A model generated the notes under the pieces. The model had not been told where the DNA came from, did not search any database, and was given only the letters and a program-made list of their open reading frames with translations. A DNA stretch of 64,000 nucleotides, taken from positions 1-64,000 of the forward strand of contig CAILZI010000084.1 in assembly GCA_903838675.1 (NCBI GenBank). The letters are read 5' to 3'. Shown here piece by piece: positions 24,504 to 33,379 of this stretch. A program made the translations under genes and the position numbers. Position 1 is the first letter of the stretch, and the number at the start of each line of letters is the position of its first letter. This stretch comes from an uncultured Verrucomicrobiota bacterium (GTDB taxonomy: Bacteria; Verrucomicrobiota; Verrucomicrobiia; Verrucomicrobiales; Verrucomicrobiaceae).

Positions 24504-25619
24504 TCACTCAAACACAATCAAACTCCGCGCCACCTCACCCCTCTGCAGCGCATCATACGCTTCATTGATGCCCTCCAGCGGATACCGCTTCGTCACCAGC
24601 TCATCCAGCATCAGTCGGCCCGACTGATGCATCCCAATCAGCAGCAGCAGATCCGTGCGCGGCTGCGTGCTGCCATACAGGCTTCCCCGCAGCGTCTTCT
24701 CCGCATACACCAGCTGGTTCACATTGATCGACGCCCGATCCGCCGCGCTCGTGATCCCCACCATCACGCACATGCCGCCCTTCTTCGTCGCATCAAACGC
24801 CTGCTCCGCCGTCTTCCCGGAACCGAACGCCTCAAACGCATAGTCCACACCCTTGCCATCGGTCAGGTCCTTGATCGCCTGTACTGGATCACCCGCGTTG
24901 GCATCCACATAATCCGTCGCACCAAACTGCCGTGCATCGCCTTCTTTGCGGCTGAATTTGTCCACCGCGATGATCTGCCGCGCTCCCGCCATGCGGGCTC
25001 CCTGCACAATGTTCAAGCCGATCCCGCCGCAACCGATCACCGCCACCGTACTGTCCGGCTGCACCTTCGCTGCACGTTCCACCGCGCCCACACCCGTGAT
25101 CACACCACAGCCAATCAGCGCCGCTTTCTCAAACGAAAACTCCTTCGGAATCTTCACCACCGAAGCCTGCGGCATCGTCGCCAGCGAGGAGAAGGCCGAG
25201 ACCCCCGCGTAATGCCGGATGCTCTCACCGGCCGAATTCTGAAAGCGCGTCGTGCCATCAGGCATCAGCCCGGTAAATCGCATCGCCGTGCCCATGTCAC
25301 ACAGCGCCGGGCGCCCGCTGCTGCAGTACTCACATTTCCCGCACGAGCCACGCCACACGAGGATCACATGGTCACCCACCTCCACTGCAGTCACCCCTTC
25401 ACCCACGGCTTCGATCACACCGCTGCCCTCATGCCCGAGGATGATCGGCATCGGCATGGAAAGGTCTCCCTTCATCACATGCAGGTCGCTGTGGCACACA
25501 CCCGCAGCCTTCATCCGTACCGTCACTTCACCCGCCTGCGGCGGCATCACGCGCACCTCTTCAATGCGCAGAGGTTGCTTGGCTTCATACAAAACGGCGG
25601 CTGGGGCGAGGGTGAACAT
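24504..25619 (-). CDS. Zinc-dependent alcohol dehydrogenase, class III-like (AdhC type)
   Basis: A 371-residue medium-chain dehydrogenase. The catalytic zinc site is GVCHSD and GHEGSG; the structural zinc site is CGKCEYCSSGRPALC. The NAD-binding Rossmann motif is IGCGGIGLN, with AVDKF as the acidic end of the second strand. It would oxidise primary alcohols or S-hydroxymethyl thiol adducts with NAD+. The start MFTLAPAAVLYEA at 25619 matches the family; an ATG 18 bp upstream is an alternative. It reads convergently with the region holding the family C repeat and has no obvious operon partner. Confidence 0.88.
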   Translation of the reverse strand: MFTLAPAAVLYEAKQPLRIEEVRVMPPQAGEVTVRMKAAGVCHSDLHVMKGDLSMPMPIILGHEGSGVIEAVGEGVTAVEVGDHVILVWRGSCGKCEYCSSGRPALCDMGTAMRFTGLMPDGTTRFQNSAGESIRHYAGVSAFSSLATMPQASVVKIPKEFSFEKAALIGCGVITGVGAVERAAKVQPDSTVAVIGCGGIGLNIVQGARMAGARQIIAVDKFSRKEGDARQFGATDYVDANAGDPVQAIKDLTDGKGVDYAFEAFGSGKTAEQAFDATKKGGMCVMVGITSAADRASINVNQLVYAEKTLRGSLYGSTQPRTDLLLLIGMHQSGRLMLDELVTKRYPLEGINEAYDALQRGEVARSLIVFE

Positions 25620-25770
25620 GGCGGGATGAGAGACCATTCAGGCGTTCGGGCAAGCGATACGTTGGAGGACTTGATGTCTGGCGGAACAGCTTGCTTTGGC
25701 TTTGCCCCGCATGAGATTGCCACTCAAACCCACCGCTTCCTGGTGGGCGAAACTCATCGACCCACACATT

Positions 25771-26280
25771 ATGAAACGCGCGCTCTTCCTCTTTGCCGGT
25801 CTTCTCACTCTTTCTCTTCTCCCGGCTTTCGGAGCCGATGAGACAACCTTCCCCGCCAAAACCCCCGTCCTCAAATACGTGGTGCCAGAAAAATGGACGA
25901 GCGAGGTGGACCCCAAGGATGGCAGCATCTCCATCAACTCCGATGACCAGCGGGTTTCGATCAATTTCGGCGAAACGGAGGCTGAGGCTTCCATGGAAAT
26001 CTTCAAAATCATGCTCCCGGCGATGGTGAAAGAATTCAAGGATGCCAAGGAAGTGGATCCTCCGAAAGAGATGACCTCGGACGGCCTTACGGGTTTCACT
26101 TCCACCTACACCGGAACCGTTGACGACAGCCCCGTTGTCATCAACATGGTCCTCTTCAAAGCTGGCGCAGGCCGCTCGATCATTGCCAACTTCATCTTGG
26201 AAAACCCGTCCACTCTGCCAAAAGAGCAGGGCGAAAAGTTTGAGGCCTTCATGAAGTCGCTCAAAGGCGTCGATAAGTGA
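25771..26280 (+). CDS. Secreted small protein of unknown function
   Basis: A 169-residue exported protein. The signal peptide MKRALFLFAGLLTLSLLPAFG with cleavage before ADE selects the ATG at 25771; an upstream ATG at 25696 would block export. The mature domain begins VLKYVVPEKWTSEVDPKDGS and resembles DUF1795/PsbP-like alpha-beta folds seen in periplasmic proteins, but the likeness is weak. It ends in an amphipathic helix (EKFEAFMKSLKG). It stands alone between an alcohol dehydrogenase and the SGNH-like gene. Confidence 0.55.
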   Translation: MKRALFLFAGLLTLSLLPAFGADETTFPAKTPVLKYVVPEKWTSEVDPKDGSISINSDDQRVSINFGETEAEASMEIFKIMLPAMVKEFKDAKEVDPPKEMTSDGLTGFTSTYTGTVDDSPVVINMVLFKAGAGRSIIANFILENPSTLPKEQGEKFEAFMKSLKGVDK

Positions 26281-26427
26281 CAGATCACGGCTGAAATTCT
26301 GTCCTCTAATACGGGGAATTCGGCGCTGGGCGGCTCCCTGCCGCCCTTGCGCATTATCGTTGGCAGATCATTCATCACTCCACTCCCCGGTTGCAGGCAT
26401 CGCCGGTCTCGCTGAGATAGCGTCCGC

Positions 26428-28626
26428 ATGTTTTTCAACCGCAAGACATTCCTCCACCTCGGCGCTCTGGCGTTGCTGGGCGTGTCCAGTCTCCGGGCCC
26501 AGGCTCCGGCGGCCCAGGCACCTGCTGCACCGGTGACGGCTGCCCCCGTGCCTGCTGCTGCACCTTTGCCGGATTTGCCTGCACTGCAGGCTCAGGCGCT
26601 TGCCATTGAGGCAAAGCTGCCTTCGCCAGTCGTGCAGCCACAGACCTATTTCGATCTTTCGCCTGTGCAGCGGGATCGCTGGCGGAAGTTTCTCCCGCAG
26701 ACGCTGTTGAAGCTCACACGGCGTGAACGTGTCCAGATTGTGCTGCTGGGAGATGCAATTCTCGATGGGGTGAAGGTCGAAGCAGGCGAAGATCCGGTGC
26801 TGAAAAGCTTTGCCGGTGTGTTTGCTAAAATGCTGGCGGCACAGTTTTACTACACCGGCGGCGTACGTGTCGTGCGGCCTGGTGGCAAATTGCGCGCCAA
26901 GGAGTCCATGGTCATGGGACCGGAGATTTTGATTCAGCCGGTGCCCACCTCCAGCATCATGTCGGCCCCCTCCGCGCTTGCCACGTCCTGCATGCAAAGC
27001 CAGCCGGATGTCGTTCTTCTGGCGCAGGGCTTGGAAGATGGCCTCGCGGGTGTCACCTCGGCGGATGTGGCAGCGGCGTTTCGCAGCCTGCTGGACACCG
27101 CACGCATCAAACACCTCGAAGTCATCGTCGCTGGGCCCATTCCGCAGGCCGCCGATCCGGAGGAGGCCAGCCTGGCCCTCACCCGTGGACCCACCAGCGT
27201 GCTCCGCGAGGCCTGTGCAAAGGCGAATGTCCTTTTCTCGGACCTGGGTGATTTGTCGCGGCTGCTCGAAACACCTCCCGGTGCAAAAGGGGCCGATCAA
27301 GTTTTTCCGGCACTGATGCAGGAGTATCAAAGTCTCCTGAACCTCCTCCCTTCCGGGGGCGTGATGACTCCAACGACGGCCATGCACGCGGAAATGGGCC
27401 GTATCTTGTACCAGGATTTGATGCAGGGCTCTCCCTCAGTCCCGTGGAAGATCACCGCCTCCAAGGCAACACTGGCAGGCCAGGGCCAGCTGACGCTTGA
27501 GTTTGAACTGGCCAGCACACGACGCGAACCCCTTGCCTTGACTCTGCTGCCGCTGGTGCCCGCCGGTTTAAAGCCCAAGTACGCAAATCCCGAAATCCTT
27601 TTGGCGGCTGGCGCGAAGCAAACCGTGCAGGTGAATTATGCCATCACAGACACCCGCCAGCTCCCTCTGACAGATGGCGTAATGCGTTTGCCAGTGCTCG
27701 TGATCGCGGGCAAACAGTCTCGCATTGAAGACATCGCAGTGCCGCTTCAGCCCTTCAGCATCACCTGGAACTCACGCACCGCCTTCAATCAGGAAACAGA
27801 CTTTTCGCCTGAACTCGAAATCGAAAACAGCACGGGGGCCAGTCTCTCCGCAGCATGGGAGTCGGAGTGGGCTGGGAATCCGCAGCAGGGCAAGGTCGCC
27901 CTTGATGCCGATGGTTCGGAAGTGCTCAAGCTGGCGCTGCCGCTGCCAGCAGACGGGAAAGCGCCACTGCGCCGGGTATTGCCCTTGAAACTGGCCTTGA
28001 GCTCCAATGGAGTGCGGCAGATTTTTGACCGCGACATTGAAATCACTCGCAACATGGGGCTCAAAGAATCGGTGCCCTTGAGTGCTGTGGATGGTCAGCA
28101 GAGCGCCGTGACACTGCGCGCGGATGCTGATGGCATGAAGCTCTTCCTCACCCTCGATCTGACCGGGGTCAGTCTCATGGACGACTCTTCTGGCAAGGCC
28201 TTTGAACTCCTGCTGAACATCGACGCACGCAGCTATGGCGAGCGACTCACGCCGGGTGCCACGGCGGCGCTGCGCATCACAGGCAAAGCGGCCGATGGTG
28301 ATGCCGTGGTTGATCCCATCGCTCCCTGGGCCTTTGGCAGCGGGTATGGGGCGGTGTTTGAGCCAAAAGAAATCCACGCATCACTCACCAGTTCCGCAGG
28401 GGGGGGGCGCAGGCTCACGATCACTCTGCCGCAAAGCTATTTCTACCGCCATGAATGGGCTCTCGGCAATGGCAACAGCCAGTTGGGCCTCAACGTTCGC
28501 CTCAACGGCGGTGGGCGTGACTATTTCCTCACTCGCAGCAGGCGTCAGGGCGATGATGCGGAGAGTCTGAGCGTTTTGGAACTTACCGATAAACCCACGC
28601 AGCGCTGGACGGTGCGCGTGGAGTAG
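26428..28626 (+). CDS. Large secreted SGNH-like protein lacking the catalytic serine
   Basis: A 732-residue exported protein. A signal peptide (to about 25) is followed by an Ala/Pro-rich linker (25-50) and a domain (90-335) with SGNH-hydrolase layout: block I reads LLGDAILDG (106-112), so GDS is replaced by GDA. A C-terminal His lies in TTAMHAEMG (about 319), where the family has DxxH. The second half (about 340-730) is beta-rich, with a repeat-like series (LALTLLPLVPAGLK, then LEIENSTG) ending in a jelly-roll-like region that could bind carbohydrate. Without the serine it is unlikely to hydrolyse esters, so a binding role is inferred. It ends 13 bp before the ABC exporter. Confidence 0.6.
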   Translation: MFFNRKTFLHLGALALLGVSSLRAQAPAAQAPAAPVTAAPVPAAAPLPDLPALQAQALAIEAKLPSPVVQPQTYFDLSPVQRDRWRKFLPQTLLKLTRRERVQIVLLGDAILDGVKVEAGEDPVLKSFAGVFAKMLAAQFYYTGGVRVVRPGGKLRAKESMVMGPEILIQPVPTSSIMSAPSALATSCMQSQPDVVLLAQGLEDGLAGVTSADVAAAFRSLLDTARIKHLEVIVAGPIPQAADPEEASLALTRGPTSVLREACAKANVLFSDLGDLSRLLETPPGAKGADQVFPALMQEYQSLLNLLPSGGVMTPTTAMHAEMGRILYQDLMQGSPSVPWKITASKATLAGQGQLTLEFELASTRREPLALTLLPLVPAGLKPKYANPEILLAAGAKQTVQVNYAITDTRQLPLTDGVMRLPVLVIAGKQSRIEDIAVPLQPFSITWNSRTAFNQETDFSPELEIENSTGASLSAAWESEWAGNPQQGKVALDADGSEVLKLALPLPADGKAPLRRVLPLKLALSSNGVRQIFDRDIEITRNMGLKESVPLSAVDGQQSAVTLRADADGMKLFLTLDLTGVSLMDDSSGKAFELLLNIDARSYGERLTPGATAALRITGKAADGDAVVDPIAPWAFGSGYGAVFEPKEIHASLTSSAGGGRRLTITLPQSYFYRHEWALGNGNSQLGLNVRLNGGGRDYFLTRSRRQGDDAESLSVLELTDKPTQRWTVRVE

Positions 28627-28639
28627 AAGAAAAAAGAAC

Positions 28640-30580
28640 ATGGCTGAAGAACGAGCGAGTAAAAAACTGTGGGACCGTGCGGCGTGGAAAGACGCCAGCT
28701 TTTTCCTGACCTACCTTCGTCCGCACTACAATGTGTTTATCCCCGCGCTCATCGCCCTGGCGATCACGGGCGGCATGACGGTCATTTTTATCAAGGAATT
28801 GGCCGCGCTGATCGGGAAGGGACTTGGGGGAGGTATTGGCGCTGAGTGGATTGTTCACTTCAAAGCATTTGCCGGCCAGTTGTCCGCTTTGACAGGAGGA
28901 TGGCCTGCTGAAGCCGCCAAACCCGAATGGGGCGGTCAATTGAAGGATGTTGCCAGGCAAGCTTCAGAACTGAACGCTGATTTAAAAGGTGCCAGCGGGC
29001 CGCAGTGGATGGCTGAACTGACGCGCACAGCATGGTATCTGGTGGGGATTGTGGGTGCTCAGGCGGTCATCGCGTTCTTTCGCATCATGCTCTTCGCCAA
29101 AGCTTCCGAGCGCGCCCTGGCGGCTCTCCGGCTCGATACCTTCAGCCGCATCATCCGTCTGCCCATGGCCACGCTGAACCAGCGCCGTGTCGGCGAGCTG
29201 GCATCGCGCCTTGCCAACGATGTCGAGGCCATGCGCGAGACGCTGGTCGTTACCATCCCGATGCTCATCCGCCACACAGTTATGCTGTCACTTTGCCTGG
29301 TGCTGATCCTGAACATGTCGGTCAAACTCTCGCTGTTCATGGTCGGTACGATCCCCGTGGTGATCGTGATGATCGCCATTTTCGGCTCGCGCATTCGCAA
29401 GCTCACCAAGCGCGCGCAGGACAACCTCGCTGCTTCGCAGGTCGTGGTGGACGAGAGTCTGCAAAGCATTGTCAGCGTCAAAGCTTTTCGCAATGAGGCC
29501 TATGAACTGGCCCGCTATGACAAAAACCTCAGCGAATATCTGCGCACCGTGCTGCGTGCCGCGGTGCCGCGGGCCTCGTTCATCGCTTTTATCATCTTCG
29601 CCTTCAGCATCGCTTTGATCCTCGTTACGTGGTTCGCCATGCGTATGCTGAACGATGGCAGCATCGGCAAGGAGGAGCTGACGCAGTTCGCAGGTCTCAG
29701 CGGCATGATCGCAGCCTCCTTCATGCAGTTTCCTGAACTGATCACCCAGCTCCAGCGTTCACTCGGTGCCACCGAGCGCGTGCGCGAAATCCTGCGTGAT
29801 CAAACCGAGCCCGATGACACCGCGGGTGCTTCCACACAGCGCTTCAAAGGTGAGATCGACATGCACGATGTCAGCTTTGCTTATCCCACCCGCCCGGAAG
29901 CCGTCGTTCTGCGTGACTTCAATCTCCAGGCAAAAGCCGGTCAGCGCATCGCACTCGTCGGTCCCAGCGGTTCGGGCAAATCTACCAGCGTTGCGCTGCT
30001 CTTCCGTTTCTACGATCCGACCACCGGCGAAATCCGCATCGATGGCCAGCCGATCCGTGACATGTCCCTCACCACGCTGCGCCGCAATCTCGCCCTCGTG
30101 CCGCAGGAGGTCCTCCTTTTCGGCGGCAGCATCAAAGAAAACATCGCCTACGGCAAGCCCGAGGCCACCGAGGAAGAGATCATCAGCGCCGCGAAAAAAG
30201 CCAACGCCCATGACTTCATCGTCAGCCTCACCGAAGGTTATCAGACCCTCGTGGGAGACCGCGGCACCCAGCTCTCCGGCGGCCAGCGTCAGCGCATCGC
30301 CATTGCTCGCGCCATTCTCGCAGATCCGGCCATCCTGATCCTCGATGAAGCCACCAGCAGCCTCGACGCCGAAAGCGAACGCCTCGTGCAGGACGCCCTC
30401 GACAAGCTGATGGAAAACCGCACCAGCATCATCATCGCCCACCGCCTCAGCACCGTCCGTCGTTGCGATCAGATCCTTGTCATGTCCGTCGGTGCCATCC
30501 TCGAACGCGGCACCCACGACGAACTCGTCGCCAAACCCGGCAGCCTCTACGGCTCCCTCGCCAAGCTCCAGTTGGAATAG
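28640..30580 (+). CDS. ABC exporter (MsbA-like), fused permease and ATPase
   Basis: A 646-residue half transporter of the MsbA/lipid exporter type. A six-helix membrane domain (to about 390) has an unusually long extracytoplasmic insert of about 80 residues between TM1 and TM2 (about 55-130). The nucleotide-binding domain has Walker A GPSGSGKST (about 444), Q-loop LVPQEVLLFGG, signature LSGGQRQR (about 544), Walker B ILILDEATSSLD (about 564) and H-loop IIAHRLST. All are intact. It likely exports a lipid or glycolipid across the inner membrane as a homodimer. The preceding SGNH-like gene, 13 bp upstream, could act on the exported product (inference). Confidence 0.85.
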   Translation: MAEERASKKLWDRAAWKDASFFLTYLRPHYNVFIPALIALAITGGMTVIFIKELAALIGKGLGGGIGAEWIVHFKAFAGQLSALTGGWPAEAAKPEWGGQLKDVARQASELNADLKGASGPQWMAELTRTAWYLVGIVGAQAVIAFFRIMLFAKASERALAALRLDTFSRIIRLPMATLNQRRVGELASRLANDVEAMRETLVVTIPMLIRHTVMLSLCLVLILNMSVKLSLFMVGTIPVVIVMIAIFGSRIRKLTKRAQDNLAASQVVVDESLQSIVSVKAFRNEAYELARYDKNLSEYLRTVLRAAVPRASFIAFIIFAFSIALILVTWFAMRMLNDGSIGKEELTQFAGLSGMIAASFMQFPELITQLQRSLGATERVREILRDQTEPDDTAGASTQRFKGEIDMHDVSFAYPTRPEAVVLRDFNLQAKAGQRIALVGPSGSGKSTSVALLFRFYDPTTGEIRIDGQPIRDMSLTTLRRNLALVPQEVLLFGGSIKENIAYGKPEATEEEIISAAKKANAHDFIVSLTEGYQTLVGDRGTQLSGGQRQRIAIARAILADPAILILDEATSSLDAESERLVQDALDKLMENRTSIIIAHRLSTVRRCDQILVMSVGAILERGTHDELVAKPGSLYGSLAKLQLE

Positions 30581-31215
30581 CTTTGAAGGGAGCGCGGACA
30601 CTCCTGTCCGCCTCATTCAATTGGCGGCGAAGACGCGATGAAATGGCGTTTTCCAAAACTGATTTCCGAAAAGTACGCGTGGCGACATTCGGCGGAGGCT
30701 TGAGGACAAGCCTCCCTGCCTCGCGCCGGGCACACGCCAGCCCAGCGCGGGTAGGGCTGGCTGTCCCAGCCAGCCGCCGTCGGAGCCCATGACTTTCTCG
30801 CCAGAGACAGCCTGCTAACGGAAATGTTTTTGCTAACTGCTACGAAATGCAGAGAAGCGCCTTTGGCTGCGGAACTCAATCACCTGTTCCAACGTGCTTA
30901 CACTTGGAGTGTCACGCTCGCCTGCGCATGGCTTGAAGTACGATAGACACTCCTGTCTGTCGGTCAGCGCTTTCCAATCATCCCAGACTCTCAAGTCCTC
31001 CACCCTCGCCAAAGCAGGGGGCGGCAACGCGCTGTATGCATCTCGATGGCGTAGCCATCCTAGCCTGTAGCGAGGCGATTGATCGCAGCGCCCCCCCTTG
31101 CCACACCCACCTCCTCACACCACGCATCGCGTGGCGACGCCATCCATCAGCTCCACGTCACCCTCTTCTCCACTCCCCAAATCATAAATCGTAAATCATA
31201 AATCATAAATTCTTC
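30581..31215. repeat. Repeat-rich intergenic region
   Basis: No gene is supported. It holds a hairpin (GGAGGCTTGAGGACAAGCCTCC, about 30691-30712), one copy of family D (about 30735-30830, starting TAGGGCTGGCTGTCC; partner at 51140-51230) and one copy of family E (about 31045-31090, GATGGCGTAGCCATCC). The AT-rich stretch ATAAATCGTAAATCATAAATCA at about 31182-31208 is a short degenerate tandem repeat. Confidence 0.6.
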
Positions 31216-32406
31216 TCAGCTCCTAAATACCATCGCTGGCTCCAGCTTGCTCACGCGCCAGATCCCCAGCAGCGCCGCCAGCGTGCAAATGCCCAGCACC
31301 ACGCCTAGCACCGCAAACGGCACAAACTCCGGCATGTAAAACGGCGGCTGCTCATTCTTCAGCGCACCCATCGCAAAACCCGCCGTGCCCAGCAGTCCTA
31401 TCCCATACCCAATAAACCCCACCGTAAACGCCTGCGTGATCAGCATCAGGCACAGCGTGCCATTGGACGCTCCCATTGCTTTCAGCGCTCCGAGATGCCG
31501 CATGTTCTCCAGCACGAACGAGTAAAACGTCTGGCAGCTCACGGCCATCCCCACCAGCAGACCAATGATCACCGTCGTGCCGAATGAAATCGGAATCCCG
31601 GTGTTCTTCACATACCACCACACGGTCGAAATATTAAAATTGTCCGTCTTGCTGTCCGCGCGTTGCGCCCAGAACTCTCCAACGCTCGCCTCACGGTTCA
31701 CGAAGGCCTTCAATCCCGTCTGACGGTGAATGTCCGCCACCGCCTGGTCCAGGCTCACACCTTCACGCGGCGCACAGATCACCGCCTGCAGCATCTTGCG
31801 TTGCGCAGGCACATACTGCAGCGCCCGCTCATACGTCGTCCACACATACGGCCCGCCGGTAAACGACGTCGCTGCATCCGCGATCCCCACCACGCGCGCT
31901 TCCTGGTCATTCAGCTCAAACACATCTCCCACCTTCACCTTGTCGCCGCGCTTGCGCGCCAGCCGGGTGACGCCCAGATCGTCAATGATCACCGAATGCG
32001 GCAGCCGCAGTTTCATCAGATCGCCTTCCAGCATCTTAGCCGGCGCTCCTGCCAGCGTGTTCGCATCAATGCCGATGAGCTGGATCATCTTAAAATTCCC
32101 GTTCTCCAATCGCACCCTCTGGATGCCTGAATAGATCGGCGCAGCCCACGCCACGCTGCTCACGCTGCGCACCCGCGCCACATCCGTGTCCAGCAGCGGA
32201 TTCGTCTCATTCACCTGCTCCACCTTTTCCTCCACCACCCAGATCGGTGCCGGGACATTTTTCAGCGTCGATTTGGTCCAGTTCATCAGCCCGCAAAACA
32301 CCGCCGTCTGCTGCGCCATCAGAAACGTCGCCACCGCAATGCCTGCAACGAGCATCAGGTACTTCGCCGTGTCACCAAACAGCATTTTGAGGGCAAGACG
32401 GAGCAT
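31216..32406 (-). CDS. FtsX/DevC-type ABC transporter permease, orphan
   Basis: A 396-residue permease. TM1 lies near residues 15-38, a large extracytoplasmic MacB_PCD-like domain at about 40-260, and three C-terminal TM segments at about 273-300, 322-345 and 360-385 (FtsX core). The C-terminus RVSKLEPAMVFRS is the usual one for this family. DevC/HetC relatives export glycolipids with a periplasmic adaptor and a separate ATPase, neither of which is adjacent here. It is convergent with the upstream exporter gene, so the partner ATPase must lie elsewhere or have been lost. Confidence 0.75.
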   Translation of the reverse strand: MLRLALKMLFGDTAKYLMLVAGIAVATFLMAQQTAVFCGLMNWTKSTLKNVPAPIWVVEEKVEQVNETNPLLDTDVARVRSVSSVAWAAPIYSGIQRVRLENGNFKMIQLIGIDANTLAGAPAKMLEGDLMKLRLPHSVIIDDLGVTRLARKRGDKVKVGDVFELNDQEARVVGIADAATSFTGGPYVWTTYERALQYVPAQRKMLQAVICAPREGVSLDQAVADIHRQTGLKAFVNREASVGEFWAQRADSKTDNFNISTVWWYVKNTGIPISFGTTVIIGLLVGMAVSCQTFYSFVLENMRHLGALKAMGASNGTLCLMLITQAFTVGFIGYGIGLLGTAGFAMGALKNEQPPFYMPEFVPFAVLGVVLGICTLAALLGIWRVSKLEPAMVFRS

Positions 32407-32447
32407 GACTGGGGATTACGTGTGGAATTCTCGCCTTGGTGCAGTCT

Positions 32448-32882
32448 TTAGCCGCCACCAAACATCCCGCCCAGCCCGCTGCTGATCACACTGGTCAGCA
32501 CGCTTTGAATCTGGCTGCCGCTGGGATTGTTCTCATGAATCTGTCCCTGCGGTGTCAGTTTGTCGATGATCTGCGGCAAAAACTGCGACAGCAGCGGCAG
32601 CACCGTATGCACCTGCATGCCCACTTTGCCTGCAAGTGCCTGCAGGTTTTCCTCTCCCACAGCAGCCTTCATCTGATCCGCATTGATCGGCATGTTCGTC
32701 CCCGTTCCGACCCATGAGGAAAAAGTCGCGCCCAGACCCGCTTTCTCAAACTGGGCCATCATGCCATTCAAACCGCCCGCCTCATTAAGCAAACCCGAGA
32801 GCATCGCTGCAGGGTCCATTTTGGCAGAGCCGCCGAGCATGCTGCCCAGCGCGTTTTTGGCGAGTGAATCGAATAGTCCCAT
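32448..32882 (-). CDS. yidB: YidB/DUF937 family protein
   Basis: A 144-residue protein beginning MGLFDSLAKNALGSMLGG, the family's N-terminus. It has GLNGMMAQFEKAGLGATFSSWVG, then TGTNMPINADQMKAAVG and MQVHTVLPLLSQFLPQII. It is Gly- and hydrophobic-rich and ends GLGGMFGGG. YidB proteins are cytoplasmic or membrane-associated and of unknown function. The ATG at 32882 is the clear start; an upstream extension is non-homologous. It lies 41 bp upstream of the permease start, on the same strand, so co-transcription is likely. Confidence 0.85.
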   Translation of the reverse strand: MGLFDSLAKNALGSMLGGSAKMDPAAMLSGLLNEAGGLNGMMAQFEKAGLGATFSSWVGTGTNMPINADQMKAAVGEENLQALAGKVGMQVHTVLPLLSQFLPQIIDKLTPQGQIHENNPSGSQIQSVLTSVISSGLGGMFGGG

Positions 32883-33379
32883 GGTGGCCGCGAGTGTGGG
32901 GGAGGGGATCGCAAAGTCAAGGCCACTCCACCAAGCGAACAAACGGTCCTGGCGCACCTCCGTCGCAAAATCGTCCTCGTCCTCGATCATGGCGCATCGA
33001 AAGCTGAAGGCACCTTCGAATCTGCCGCAGAGCGAGGGGCGGCAGAGGAAGCAGGGAATGGATTCCAATCTCTGCCCCCCTCTGCTCCTCTTTGCCTCTC
33101 TGCGGCAAACCGGACGTCACTGCGCGTTCCTGTAGCACATAGAATGGATCCTTGATCAAAACGCCCCGCCACACCCAAGGCACACCAGTAATGCCAGACA
33201 CGTATTGTAGTCCCGCCTTCAGGCGGTCAGGTCTCAGTCCTGTCGCCTCAGTCCGGTCGCCTCGCCCACAACCACTCTCGTTCTACCACCGTCTAACGCC
33301 CCCCTTGACCCGCACACTTGACCTCCCACCCCCATCCGCTACTCTCTCCGCCCCCAAACCAACGAAAAACCACACAACC
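32883..33379. repeat. Intergenic region with family B repeat
   Basis: Divergent promoters for yidB and htpG should lie here. No coding sequence is convincing. A family B repeat (ACGTATTGTAGTCC with hairpin CCGCCTTCAGGCGG) lies at about 33200-33230, followed by a degenerate GTCGCCTCAGTCCGGTCGCCTC direct repeat. Confidence 0.55.
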
